A stretch of 64,000 nt of DNA from Bimastos eiseni (taxonomy: Eukaryota > Annelida > Clitellata > Crassiclitellata > Lumbricidae), in the NCBI GenBank assembly GCA_959347315.1, contig OY365810.1, forward strand, positions 15,436,404 to 15,500,403, read 5' to 3'. Position 1 is the first letter of the stretch. The number at the start of each line of letters is the position of its first letter. The translations under genes were made by a program, and so were the position numbers. Shown one piece after another: positions 1-12,019 of this stretch. The notes below the pieces were generated by a model. That model did not search any database and was not told where the DNA came from. It worked only from the letters and a program-made list of their open reading frames with translations.

Positions 1-2986
1 ACAAACCTGTACGAATTTACCTTGTCTGACCTCTGGGGAAAACGTGTCACTTACATTCATGACGACTCAGAAGTTAGCGAGGACAGCATCGGATTGGAGT
101 TAGAATTTGTCTTGGACGAAGGTGGCACGGCCCCAGAAAGATTTCAGAAGAAGTATGGATTGACACTTATGGTTCAAGTTATGCCGTACAACGATCGCCC
201 GGAGCTGATACTACCAGTCAACAACTCTCTGTTAATGGTTTCTGGCGCTCCAGTCAGAATAACGACAAAAGTATTGAACGTCTCGGATGTGGATGACTTG
301 CCATCAAAAATAGAGTACTTGATTCAAGGTTCTGGGTCCGGGTACTTTGAGTTGCTCGACGGTGGTGCGCGGGCTCGTGTCAAAAACTTTACTCACAGTG
401 ACGTACTGGAGGGCAAGGTGCGCTACACCCACAGTGGGGGATCAAATCAGGTGGTAAGGGTTCAGCTTTCAGATGGGAAGGACCAGAGCGAGGCCAAGAA
501 TTTGACGGTCATTGTTGTTCCGCTTGAACTGACCTTTGTTGCCAATACTGGACTGGTCATACATCATGGATCTGTACAGACGATCACACGATTCAATCTC
601 AGCATGGCAACGAATGCAGCACATCAGGACATTGAGATACGATACAACGTCACGAAATTCCCAGCAGAGGGAAAACTCCAGCGTCAGCAAAATACCGATA
701 ACCAGTGGATCTCAGCTTCAACCTTTACCCAGAAACATCTTGACAGAGGTCGCCTGCGATATGTGCACGAGAGTCACTCGTTGTTAAACAAGGATTATTT
801 CCGTTTCAGGGCATCTGCTCTCGATGTGGAGACACAGGAATTTGAATTTCATGTTCAGATCATTGAAACAAGGGTACAGCTGGTTCACTGCACTGGTCTC
901 CATCTCAGAGGAACACGCGAGGGTATCATCACTTCAGATGCTCTAAAGGCTGTAAGCACTGTGCCATACCACAGTCCAAGCGACGTTGTATATCATGTCA
1001 TTGCGACTCCGACGAAAGGACACATTGTTCGACTGGAGCGGAGAGGTTCCAGTCGACCTCAGAAGAAGCGCCTCTCATTCGGCGCCAACTTTACTCAGGC
1101 GGAAATAAACGAGGGCAAAATAGGGTATAAGTTCCAGAAGGCGCTCTACAGTCCAATAACCGACGATTTTGAGTTCATTCTCTTTATTCCTGGAGCGGAG
1201 TCCGGCGTTGTGCTGTTTGCATTGTCGTACGAACCCATTGAAGGAGCCATTCGATTCATAAACAACGGTCTGGTCGATGTCCTGGAGGGCGACGTTAAGA
1301 TGATTACATCTGAAGACCTATTTACAGAGAAAAACGACGTTCGTAACTTTCGTTACACGATTACAGATGGGCCGCATCATGGTGTGCTCCAGCTTTTCAA
1401 TACCTTCACGAATGCAGTCACGCAGCACAATATCACGACGTTTTCGAACGAGGACATCAAAGATAGGAGGGTTTATTATCGTCACGATGACTCTGAAACT
1501 GATGAGGATGTGTTTAGCTTTGTCACAACTCCAATCATTGACCAACCAAAGCTTGCCGTACTTGAAATAACGGAGCTTTCAGGAACATTCGACATAAAGA
1601 TTGTGCTGAAAAACGACAATGCTCCGAAACGAGAGGTCGAAAGGGTGTTCAACGTTGTGGCTGACCAAGGCCGTATAATCACTCCAAACGATATTTGGTA
1701 TACAGATCCGGATGTCAACTATGACAGTTTGCGATTGGAGTATGAATGGTTTAACATCACCAACGGTGAGGTTGTTCTAGCCGACAATCATTCTGTGTCT
1801 GTGCACCGATTTGCGCAAAGGGATATTGCTGCTGGCCGACTGTATTTCCAACATCGTGGAGCGCACTATAGCCGGTCCACCATCTGGGTGACTGATGGAT
1901 ATTTCTTTTCTGTGGGAGCGCTTGAAGTGCGGGCCTCAGAGCAATTTATGCGTGTTGGAAATTTGTCTCTAGTCATGGTCGAAAAGGGTGGGAGCGTTGT
2001 GATGCTGCCAAAGTATTTAACTTTTGAGACCAACCTCGATGTTGATGACCATGATATTCGGTTTTTAATTGTGGAACCACCTCGGCACGGGGTCTTGAAG
2101 CGAAACAACGAGGACAAACACGTGTTCCACCTGACTGATCTGAAGTCGCAGCACGTCATTTACGAGCATAATGGTGGTGACGCTGTAAGCGACGACTTCA
2201 AGTTTGTTGTGCAGATTGGGAGTATTCGGTCACAGGGCACAGTAGAGATTCATGTCGTCTCAGATGCCTATGAACAGCACTCCCCAAAGGTCATTAACAA
2301 CAAGGTTGCCATTGTCAATGAACTCAGCCATCTGATAGTCACCTCTGATCTGTTGAATGTCACACATCCTGCAGGGAATACTGCCTGCATTAAGTTTACT
2401 ATAGGGGGTCATCCCAAGCATGGAAAGTTGTCACTGGTAGGGAAGACTGGAGAGGTGCAGATGTTCATGCAGGAGGACATCAACGCAGGCCGTCTCACCT
2501 ACCGTCATCTCGACCGAGGCCAGCTGTCCGACGTCTTTCAGTTTGATGTGCGGTGTGGGGCCTCTGTCCTCACCGGCCTTGAGTTTGTCCTTGACGTTGT
2601 CCCCGCTGTTGTTCCACTCGAAGTGGTGAACCTGACGGTGGGTGAAGGAGACTCTACTTACATCACGGAGGATATCTTGCGGATTGGATCAAAATTCTAC
2701 CGGAGTCATCACGTGGAATTTATGATCGTGAAGGAGCCACACAGTGGGCAGATCGAAAGCCTTAATCATCGCGGTCTCCATTCTTCGCAGTTCAGCATGG
2801 AACATGTACGAAAACAGAAGATCATCTACGTTCACGATGGCAGCGAGGTTCTTTCGGATGAGTTCACTCTGATTGCACATTCCAGAAACAAACAGAGCGA
2901 CCTAAAGACGGTACATGTCGTCATCCAGCCGAAGAATGACGAACCTCCAGTCGTCATTGTCAACAGGAAGCTGGAAATGTGGACAG
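1..2986 (+). CDS. CSPG4: CSPG4/NG2-like proteoglycan, large internal exon (5' partial)
   Basis: This exon encodes part of the ectodomain of a chondroitin sulfate proteoglycan 4-like (NG2; fly Kon-tiki) cell-surface protein. The reading frame is open from base 1 of the window, so the exon begins upstream. About 995 residues form a tandem series of roughly 100-residue CSPG repeats. Each ends in a motif of the type Y-x-H-D-x-S-x-x-x-x-D-x-F-x-F, for example YIHDDSEVSED, YYRHDDSETDED and IYVHDGSEVLSDEF; I count nine such ends here. Several N-x-S/T sequons suit an extracellular glycoprotein. The exon ends at a good donor (ACAG|GTAAGG) in phase 1, which joins in frame to 19631. The laminin-G domains expected at the N terminus lie outside the window. 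The CSPG-repeat assignment is seen directly. Orthology to CSPG4 rests on the C terminus encoded by the last exon. Confidence 0.9.
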
Positions 2987-3550
2987 GTAAGGACAATTCT
3001 ATAAATTTGCAATTACTAACCCTGCCTTATATCTAGCGATGAACCAAAACTCAGTTCGGAACTTGGCTTGGTCCAATTTTCTTGGTACTCGGGAAAACTC
3101 GCACTCGGACAAACAATGGGCCCAAGTATTAATCTTTTTGATTTTCTTTTTTGGGACGAATGAAAATCGGATTTTTTATTTGCAAAACGACAATCGATGC
3201 AACTAATGATACAAAAAACTGTTATTTCTATTTACAAAAGATAATTGACCTAACTAAAGACACAAATAATGCTACTGTTAACACTTGCAAGTTACTACAA
3301 TGTACTTCCTAGTGCTATCTAAGGCAAAACTAAATAATTCATTAAAGTTGTGCAAACTGCCAATCTAAACATCAAAAGAATGAGACTTTTTTTAAATATT
3401 CGAAACTCGGATTTGGCCTTGGACTCCGCATAATTCAATTCGTAAAACTCTGCACTCGGACTCAGCAAGAAATTCAAACTCTATCTATCCCTGCTTATGT
3501 CTCTGTTTCTGTCTATCTCTAAATAGTCTATCTCTCTTTGTATATCTATA
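2987..3550 (+). other. Start of 16.6-kb CSPG4 intron
   Basis: This is unique-looking, AT-rich intron sequence directly after the splice donor. The frame runs into a stop at 3034-3036. I see no gene, RNA or transposon end here. Confidence 0.6.
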
Positions 3551-4033
3551 TGTGTGTGTGTGTGTGTGTGTCTGTGTGTGTGTGTCTGTGTGTGTGTCTG
3601 TGTGTGTGTTTGTGTGTGTGTTTGTGTGTGTGTTTGGGTGTGTCTGTGTGTGTGTGTGTGTGTCTGTGTGTGTGTTTGTGTGTCTGTGTGTGTGTGTGTG
3701 TCTGTGTGTCTGTGTGTGTGTCTGTGTGTGTGTGTCTGTGTGTGTGTGTGTTTGGGTGTGTCTGTGTGTGTCTGTGTGTGTGTCTGTGTGTCTGTGTGTG
3801 TGTGTTTGGGTGTGTCTGTGTGTGTCTGTGTGTTTGTGTGTGTGTCTGTGTGTCTGTGTCTGTGTGTGTCTGTGTGTGTGTCTGTGTGTGTGTCTGTGTG
3901 TGTGTCTGTGTGTGTGTCTGTGTGTGTGTGTGTCTGTGTGTGTGTTTGTGTGTGTCTGTGTGTGTCTGTGTGTGTGTGTGTCTGTGTGTGTGTGTGTGTG
4001 TCTGTGTGTGTGTGTGTAAGTGTGTGTGTGTGT
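3551..4033. repeat. (TG)n / (TGTGTC) compound microsatellite
   Basis: About 480 bp of almost pure TG dinucleotide is broken at short intervals by single C or extra T bases (TGTGTGTC, TGTTTGTG, TTTGGGTG). It is open in several frames on both strands, giving spurious Cys-Val and Thr-His peptides. It directly abuts a SINE at its right end. Confidence 0.95.
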
Positions 4034-4035
4034 TG

Positions 4036-4163
4036 AACTCCTACGTTTATTTTGAAGGACTTGTCCAAGGTCCTTACACAGTGACTCACCAAGGATCGAA
4101 CCCGCTCACTCAGCACACACTGAACGCTCTAACCGATCGGCCACTGTGCCAGTGTTTTAATAC
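4036..4163 (-). mobile_element. tRNA-derived SINE fragment
   Basis: Read on the minus strand, this has an RNA polymerase III A box (TGGCCGATCGGTTAGAGCG, about 4125-4143) and a B box (GGGTTCGATCC, about 4093-4103) at tRNA-like spacing. A non-tRNA body follows, containing a GGACCTTGGACAAG segment. The same head and body are seen at about 17300-17400, and the head again at about 45040-45110, so this is a dispersed family. No terminal duplication could be assigned. Confidence 0.75.
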
Positions 4164-6075
4164 GTTAATGCGTTTTTAATAACTATAGTTTGCACTTACC
4201 TGATTGGATCCTAATGCAGCACATTCAATTAACCACTGGACTACACCAGTCAAATATCTTTATTCCAGATGACAGCAATGTCTCAGTTGACACCATCACA
4301 GCTTTTAAGAGGAAGATAGGAAAATTGGACGGTTAAGCATTCCAGGTTAATGTGTAGTGGTTCTAACACAGATTACACATTCTCTGCACCACCAAAGCCT
4401 TTGCTGTGTTATGGAACTCCGAGGAAAATTTGAACTGCATGTCATTGCGGACAGGCCTATAGTAGAGTGGGTAGCTGATGAGAATAAAAAGATGTACTAC
4501 TGTTGATGGAAAGACCTGGGTTGGTTGATGTAAGAGAACAGCTTGAGGCAGCTTTTATCCTTATCGCTCATAAAGGGTATAAAACTAAACAGTTGCAACT
4601 GTTGAGCTGACTACAATTATGTACAAACCCAATACAGGTAGAATTAATGTTTCTTGCCAGTGGTATAACCAAACTCTTTGTACATGTTCTATGTCAGCCT
4701 AGCACTGCTAGTGAAAGTATACTATTGTACAATTTAATAGTGCACATCTTCTATGTATTTTTATGCACAGACTATGGTTTCAGATGTAGGCTTGGCAGCT
4801 CCTTCACTGTTTGCATTATCATCTGTCTCTTTGCTGTCTCTGTCTGTTGCTCTCTCACTCTCTCTGTCGGGAAAAATTAATGATTCAGGACTACCGCAGA
4901 CCTGCAACGAATGTTATTGGAAGGCACTGCCTTACATCTTTAGTAAATAAGTATATAAACATTTCCATTGCATTAAGAACTTCTTGTAGGCTCTCTTCCC
5001 TGTTAAAATTGCCTCATTTGCCAAACCATGGCCCATTTGAGGTCGCAGGCCACCCACAGTAAACGCGCTGCGCTGTGGGTTAGCTGTCCGCAAATGGGGA
5101 ACAAGGGGCTTAGCGTACACAGCTGAGTGAATCCATGGAACAGCGAAGTTCACGCAAATATGGAAGTGCCAGGTCCTCAATGCATCGTCGAGCCAGTGCC
5201 ATGACGTCATTGAATAGTGATTAATGGAAAATAATAACTGATTTTTAGTACTCTGGATGACCACACTGACCAGAGTTAACAGTTTTTAACTATAAGCCTC
5301 AATTTGAAACTAATTCCCTGCGAACAGAAAGCCAATGCAAATATTTAAACACAACGTTATATGTTCGTATTTGGATGCAGTGGTTATGGCTCTCATTAAA
5401 ACATTCTGATCTCTCATCTCTGTACAGCTTTAGCATGTTTGACTTATTGATACCAGTTAGAAGCGAGTTGTATCAATCTAGATGATTGGAAATCAATGCA
5501 CTTGCCACAGATAGCCTTGCAGACATGATCACATAGCGCTTCATTCTGCATACCTCACGAATGACTTACACGAATGAACTACTGTTAACATGGCCGCTGA
5601 TAGACAGGGTATCGTAAACAGCATGGATCGACGTTTTATGAGCAGCATCTACAAGCTTAACAACGAAGTCACCCAGTTTCAATGACTAGGCCAATCAAAT
5701 GTTTTGAGAGTTTATTGGCCGCCGTCAAAGACTGTATTGTATTAAAGACAGCAGACAACCACTGACCAATGAGCCACATGACAGACTGCCTAGAAATTAT
5801 ATCCTAGCAACTGGTTACCCAGCAATGCTCGCAGTGGTGTGGTAGGTGTATAATGAAAACGAAGGAGACTCAAGCGCAGAGCCGTGCTACATATTCTGAT
5901 ACAACAAACTTACAGGAGGTTGATATGACCAGATGTTGCATTTTTGTGGTTCTATCACAATGTGGCGTAGGACTATGTGACCCCAAAGAATTCTGCTCGG
6001 ACAATTTGGTTCAGGGACAGTTCAACTCATGATAATTCGACGCAACAATATTTCTTGCAAACTACTGTTTTAATA
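4164..6075. other. CSPG4 intron, no gene seen
   Basis: This stretch holds only short random open frames. A GC-richer patch at about 5030-5110 contains a small imperfect inverted repeat (CCCACAG...CTGTGGG). I find no splice-flanked coding sequence with family resemblance. Confidence 0.5.
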
Positions 6076-6084
6076 GAATATATA

Positions 6085-6313
6085 ATGTGGCCTTGTGGGA
6101 AGTTCGGCGCCTCGCGTTCGGAGGATCGCAGGATTGAACCCACCTCAGGTCACTGCGTAGCGACCTTGGACAAGTTGCTCACCCATAATTGTCTGTGAGG
6201 AAGGCAACAGGAAACCACCTCACTCATCTCATTCCCAAGGGCGTAAAGCCAAGGACCTGCCTTCGGGCAGAGCACTCATCATCATCATATATATATATAT
6301 ATATATATATATC
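6085..6313. mobile_element. SINE-like repeat ending in CAT and TA microsatellite
   Basis: A segment at about 6130-6185 (GATTGAACCC, then GACCTTGGACAAGTTG) resembles the B-box/body part of the SINE family at 4036, on the opposite strand in part. It is followed by a body with GGAAACCACCTCACTCATC and ends in (CAT)n and (TA)n at 6277-6313. Simple-sequence tails are typical of SINE 3' ends. The family assignment is an inference. Confidence 0.5.
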
Positions 6314-6439
6314 ATAATTTAATTAAAAACAAATCCTTAGAATGTAACGATTGTGCTCTTCTTTGTAATTGAAGTCACTCAGCAAAGATGCTTATTATCA
6401 TAACTTTCTAATCAGCTGAAACTAACTGCAGACAATCTT

Positions 6440-6690
6440 TACAATTATGATTATGGTTTATCTCTGCGGCAAGGGGCAAGCTTCTAGTTCCACCGGCTTG
6501 CTTGTTTATTAGGCAGCACCGTGCTTTCTCGGTTGTGTGTCCTTCAATCTGGAATGACCTTCCACCTTGTGGCCCAACCGTCAGGTTTTTACATGTTGCT
6601 CAAGTCTTTGTTTCTTTAGTCGTGGCTGGGTTGGGAGCAGAGGTTCTTATAAATGCCCAGAATGACGAATGAATGAATGAATAGGGATCT
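6440..6690 (+). mobile_element. L2/CR1-like LINE 3' end (decayed)
   Basis: The conceptual plus-strand translation contains a degenerate version of the C-terminal tail of CR1/L2-clade reverse transcriptases (FSVVCPSIWNDLPP, then a short hydrophobic stretch). It ends in a GAATGAATGAATGAAT microsatellite at about 6666-6684, the usual style of 3' end for these LINEs. Stops and frameshifts make it a dead copy. Confidence 0.6.
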
Positions 6691-8985
6691 ATTTTCAGAA
6701 TATTATTGTGCCCATCACTGTGTGCAGCGCTGTGAGAATTACTTAAAGGCGTTATATTAAGTGTCATGATGTGTATATAGGACCCATGGAGTCTAATCGA
6801 GGGTTGACAGTTGCATTGTGGTCGTATTAAGGATGGAGATTGAGGACAGCTGAATGGAGCATTTAGTGACTAGGGGTTTGGTTACGCTGACCGTCTGGTG
6901 TCCAGCAGACGCAGTGTTTGAATGTCCTTGAGGCCATGAAGACACGCCATGTGTGGATGGGCATTCGTCAACACTTGGCAGAGTCAGTTGGTTGTGGGAC
7001 TATGAAAATCTTCCCATCCTCAGAGGTCCTTCTATCTCCTTTGGCATAAATGAAGCTCTGATTTCCGGTTTGAGATAGCGTAGATAAGTCTGAGCATTAC
7101 TTTGTAAACATAAGAATTAGCTAACCTGTTTATAAATAGACCCAAATGAAGTGATCTTTAAAGTACTAGTCAGTCAGCAAGTGGGAAGTAAAGAAGATGT
7201 TTTTGATTACCATTTTCTTTCCCCTGGCTAACCATACCTTAAAAGTAGAATTTATATGTACAATTCTTAAGGGCTACTAAGTGGGCATTCTGATACCTTT
7301 ACTATTAGGCTACTTATGAGCACAAGAACAAGGAGACTTCAGTATGATTTTTAGATTGTTTAATTTCTAACACGAGCTTAGAGTGCTTGGTTTCATAGTC
7401 AGTATACGTATCAAATCTAAATTGAAGACTTTATGAGTAGGCGAGAATCATTAATATTCACGCATTATTTAAAAATCTTATTAAGGAATAAGAAATTTAA
7501 TAAAATATGATTTACAATTTCACGAGTAATTTTGGTTGACGTTTATATTAGTATAAAATTTAATATGATGTACGGCAGGAGAAATTTGAAGCGTTAGTTA
7601 GATTGTAGTGATTGACGGAGCAATGGACAGAAATGAGAATAAAAAAGAGATAAAAGGTGTTGATGGTCTTACAATGGATTTGGATTCTTCGGCCATGTGA
7701 TGCATGACGCCAAGGTAAACATATCGATCTGCAAGTAACAAACATCTGTTTAAGTTCAGATGGTCTGCCAGGCTTCATAAAATTTTCTTCATCACCTCTA
7801 CCTATGATTCTGGACTTTTGTTCTGCGTTGTAAGAGGTAGATATGTTCCGCATGGTTCTGGTTTGTTAAATTCACCTTAAAGATGAAAAATGTGCCTTGC
7901 CACTTTGTGAGCATTAATGGTAATAATAATAATAATAACAAAACCATCTGCAAAGACTAGCCATTCCAGAACAACAGTCCCCTAATTGCTGCAATTGTAA
8001 AGGACCAGATGTACCCATGGAAAATAATTGTAATAACAACATTGATGATATTATTAATTATACCTGACTCACCTGAGCCTGTTTCTCTTGCTACAAACGC
8101 TGGTCCCATTAGCCAACCCATAATTATATATATGTGGCTGATGTATTGCATCGAGCATAAAAAAAATGATTAAAACCTTGCATTGAGCTGAATTTCATCT
8201 GTTGGCTTCGATCTATGTGCTTTATGGCGGGTATTTTTTGCATGTACTACAGAAATTCCATGCTGTTCGGATTGTGCCATTATTATTATAGCTCCAGCGA
8301 ATCCCACGAGCGACGAGCTTTGTTGATGTTGGTGCCTTGTTGATGTGATCCATTGTTGCATGTGTTTGTTGGCTTCTGCCTGGATCTACTATTGCTGTTG
8401 CCTTTGTTGTGTCTTTGGCACTGTCCCAATGCACTATGATGGATATATATATATATATGATGGATATGATAGTCAATCTACTATATGAAATGCGTCATGA
8501 GAACACAACCCACTGACATAGATTGTCAGGTATCATATCAAGGCTCATTTCGTTTTCAAATAATTATGCACAATTAAGCCTAATGCTATCTCTAATTTTT
8601 GGTCAATTTTATCTATTCAGCAAGGACTAGCAAAGTAGAATTAGATGATAAAGGTGGGCAATTAATTACTGTGCTATTAATTCACCAATATTTAACCCAC
8701 CCAAAGCGTTTAATATGATTAAAACTTGCAACACACTGATCTCTAGAGTCATTGCAATACATTGGCAGAACATTACGGTCCCAGCCACGTACTAGGCGGG
8801 CATGGGGTCGACGGTTGACCTATTCCATGCATGCACAATAAGCACTTATTGGCTGTCGTTTTCCCGAATTTGATATTTAGTTGAGCTCCCATGGCTTTAA
8901 TGTCCTCCCGGAATCTCCCGCTCGGCAGTGGAAACTAGGCTTATTTTTTATTAAAGGTGGAAGAACTGCGTTGGCAGGATAATGG
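6691..8985. other. CSPG4 intron, AT-rich, no gene seen
   Basis: This holds short open frames only, with small (TA)n runs such as 8442-8459 and a few ATT/AAT trinucleotide runs near 7920-7940. Nothing has family resemblance or credible splice context. Confidence 0.5.
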
Positions 8986-8991
8986 TGCTAC

Positions 8992-9010
8992 TCGTCTCTC
9001 TCTCTGTCTC

Positions 9011-9054
<44 letters not shown>

Positions 9055-9064
9055 ACACACACAC
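8992..9064. repeat. (TCTG)n/(TC)n/(CA)n microsatellite
   Basis: A TC-rich tract changes to (TCTG)n, back to (TC)n and then to (CA)n. It is simple sequence only. Confidence 0.9.
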
Positions 9065-9084
9065 TCCCCGCAACTGTTTATCTA

Positions 9085-9500
9085 CTTATTTCACAGATGA
9101 CCTTGGCTAGTGGTCCGTGGTGTCAAAGGCTGCACTGCGGTCAAGGCATACTGAGAGGCAGGCTTTACTATTGTAATAGATTAAACGATGTTATCCAGTG
9201 TAGAGACAAGAGCAGCTTCATTGGAATAGTCTTCATGGTAAACTGACTGATAAGGAAGTAATTGTTTCTTGATACTCATAAGAAAAATACGTCCAAGGAT
9301 CTTGTAAATGTTATTGAGGTTTGAGATATTTCTGAAGTTAGAAGGATTGCTGGCACAGATGGTGTGAGTGCTACTTCTGGCTCTGGAGTTATGGACATGG
9401 AAGCCAATGCCTTTGCCTCGAAGATCAACTGTTGCAAAAATATCCAGAGCAGCAAGGACTGTGCCTTGGCCCACGTGCAAGCGTCCTCATGAGGTTCTTG
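9085..9500 (-). mobile_element. L2/CR1-like LINE reverse transcriptase fragment
   Basis: On the minus strand the translation shows decayed reverse-transcriptase core motifs. These are an N-x-x-x-ISNL-like palm-entry segment (FRNISNLNNIYKILGR), a Q-S-x-x-x-x-x-Y-S-N-E-A-A-L segment and, further on, LDRSAAFDTTDH, a relative of the D-x-S-x-A-F-D motif A of CR1/L2 enzymes. These are in the expected order. Stops and frame changes show a dead fragment. Confidence 0.65.
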
Positions 9501-9522
9501 TAGGGCGCTATATAAATGTTCA

Positions 9523-9599
9523 TATACATGCATACATGTATACATACATGTATACATACATGTATACATACATGTATACATACATGCATACATACATAC
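9523..9599. repeat. Minisatellite of TACATACATGTA units
   Basis: About six near-identical 16-bp units built from TACA and TGTA are arranged so that each unit is itself palindromic. The Met-Tyr-Thr peptides encoded in several frames are artefacts. Confidence 0.9.
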
Positions 9600-9814
9600 T
9601 TTGAAGGATTGTGGGCAATAGATATGCTGCAGGAGTAGTGAATGCATTCACATACAATGGTGTCCAGACAATACCATGCAAATCCTGTGAACAAGAGATC
9701 AACCATGGAATCTCTATTTCCAGAACCTGCATTGTCTCCCTGGACAAGAGCATTTGGTGATCTCCCATTGAGTGGAGTACCAAGCTGCAGTTGTATAGTT
9801 TGTTTATGTTGAAT

Positions 9815-10085
9815 GCAGTTGAAAGATTTGGACATCTGGAGAAGCCTTAAAAAGAAGCTTTATAGGTTTGATGTGTGGTGCCTACGGAGAATCCTGCAGC
9901 TTCACAATATGGACCATGTCGGTTCCATGCCGATCAGAAGGAGAATGGCAACAGTACCAGACTCCACCACAGCCCGGAAACAGTTTTTTTGACACATCGC
10001 ACGAGCTTTGGAAGTTAAGGACCACCGGATGAGAACTATGCAGGCTTCAATGTACAGGCACTCAAGAGATTGGTAAAGACATTGT
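9815..10085 (+). mobile_element. Non-LTR retrotransposon ORF2 C-terminal fragment
   Basis: Plus-strand translation gives a run like LYRFDVWCLRRILQLHNMD, resembling the C-terminal region of Jockey/RTE-type ORF2 proteins (W-C-L-R-R-I-L). Decayed text with an R-R-R-M segment and stops follows. It is a dead fragment and the clade is uncertain. Confidence 0.5.
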
Positions 10086-12015
10086 GACCGACCTAGGACC
10101 TCTGTCTGGGTCGGGGTCTAGATTCTTAGAGATTAGAGAAGGATCTTTTTTGAATTTTTTAAATTTTAATTTCAAACGAACAAACTGCAGTATGATTACA
10201 AGGGAAGTATTAGCGAATGATGACAAGTTATTGCAGGAGTCGAATTTAACCATCGGCAGCCACGCAGGGCGCCCAATACGCTCTACATCTCAGTTTAATA
10301 AATGCCGCCTAGCAAAGGAAGGAGTAGTCAACCTTATGGGGATACAGGTCTCAAACTCATTTCCTCAGCTCTGCGCGGCACTGTGTTCACCATTACTCTA
10401 CACCCCCCTCCGTTCTCCATCTGACAGTAGTTGACATTCAACCTTCAAGCAGCTTGGATAAAGGCTAGGGACAGAAGAGCTTGGCTTTTCACCATTGGCA
10501 TGGTTATTCTCAGCTGAGTTAGCCATAAGGAGAAGAATCACTTAGGCAACTATAGGGTGCATTGTATAGCTGTTTACGGCATGCTGGTTCATTCAGTTCC
10601 AACTTTATAGTCTTTCATCTTGCATGACTTCATCAGTTCCCTGTAATGATTAAAAGGTCTCCTTCCTGTTCCATGTATAATATATATTATACAGTACATG
10701 TATGTATGCAGACCGAATTATAGGACATGCCAGGATTCACTGAATTTTATGATGTGTCTGTTTCCCTTCCAATTAGTTCGCTTAACAATATGTCGTGAGT
10801 ATAATAATTAGAGATAGTAGAAATTTAGCACAAAAAGTTCAGAGTTCACAGTAGCATTTTGTTGCTAACGCGGCAAATTCGCGGCATGAAATCAAGCCAT
10901 TTTTTTCCTAAGATCCTACCAAACAATGACGCAAATAAGTAAGAAATGACTTGTGCACTATGTGAGTTGGTCTATATCAAGGTATCTTTCCTACATCAAA
11001 TCGTGTTTTTATTTACCAAGCCTTAATCAATGTTATCACATCAATAGCTCAGATCAAAGCTGTGTAATGTCACGCTAAGTGGCACAGTCAACCTTCGTCT
11101 CATAGTTAGTTTCTGCAATTTTAGATTATCATTACATGTTGCTGCTTGTTGCACCAAGTTCTCATCTGTTAAACTTTGATGCTGGGACGAAATTCATGGG
11201 GAATTCTGGGCATTTGGGGAATTCTGGGCATTTTGGGAAATTCAAAGGATTGTGGGAAATTCAAAGCGAAAGAAGGACTAATCAACCTTACAGAGTGTAC
11301 GGAAATCGAAGTTGGCTCCTCAACCCTGCACCCCTGTGTGATATTCATTACTCTACGCTTCCTCCCCCACCACTGCCCTATTACTACTTGTTTTCCTGCT
11401 GGAGCATTAAGAAGCACTTCTGCAAGATATGTGGCTTTTATGAGACCAGTTGCAGCTGCTTAAAGTCAAGTTAAATGTAGATCCACTTACACTGGCTATA
11501 CCTCTTCATGGCTACTGTTGAAGGGAATCAATAAACGATATGTATGACTTTTTGATGACAGTGAATTACTCATAGCATCAGTTGATCATATAAGGTTACA
11601 ACTCTGCTGGATTGAAAACTTGGAATTGAAAGTCCATGCCTCTGCAAGAAGCAATGGAGAGCATGTATGATGAATGCGATGATACTGAGCGTATTTCCAT
11701 GGACCTTTAGATTTCTTCCAATCATCTGACCTTGTTTCAGATATAACCTGATACATCTGATATAATGCTCAAAGCCCAACTCACAAAGATTGACGGGGAA
11801 TTTCTCTGTGTTTAGTTTCTGGATGTCCACTATTCTTCCTTAGTACATGATCTGGACATTGGATTGGATATTGTGCCTAGCTTTCAAGTGATGCTTTAGA
11901 AGCTTGGAGATTACAATAACGATCCAGTTCTCTTACATTCTGATCATGTCAATCGTATCTCCTGTACATGCCTATTTAACCCACGTTTAATCCACACCAT
12001 CGTCACTCACTCTCC
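10086..12015. other. CSPG4 intron, no gene seen
   Basis: Repetitive-looking but unassigned sequence. A local direct repeat near 11200-11260 (GGGGAATTCTGGGCATTTTGGG-type units) gives low-complexity open frames on both strands. I find no coding exon. Confidence 0.45.
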
Positions 12016-12019
12016 CGTT

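Noticed and set aside
3481..4179. Long open frames (over 200 codons) on both strands through the TG tract
   Set aside because: They encode only Cys-Val or Thr-His dipeptide strings from the microsatellite, in several frames at once.
9276..9835. Open frames with Met-Tyr-Thr or Val-Cys-Ile-His repeats
   Set aside because: Translations of the TACATACATGTA minisatellite and flanking LINE debris.
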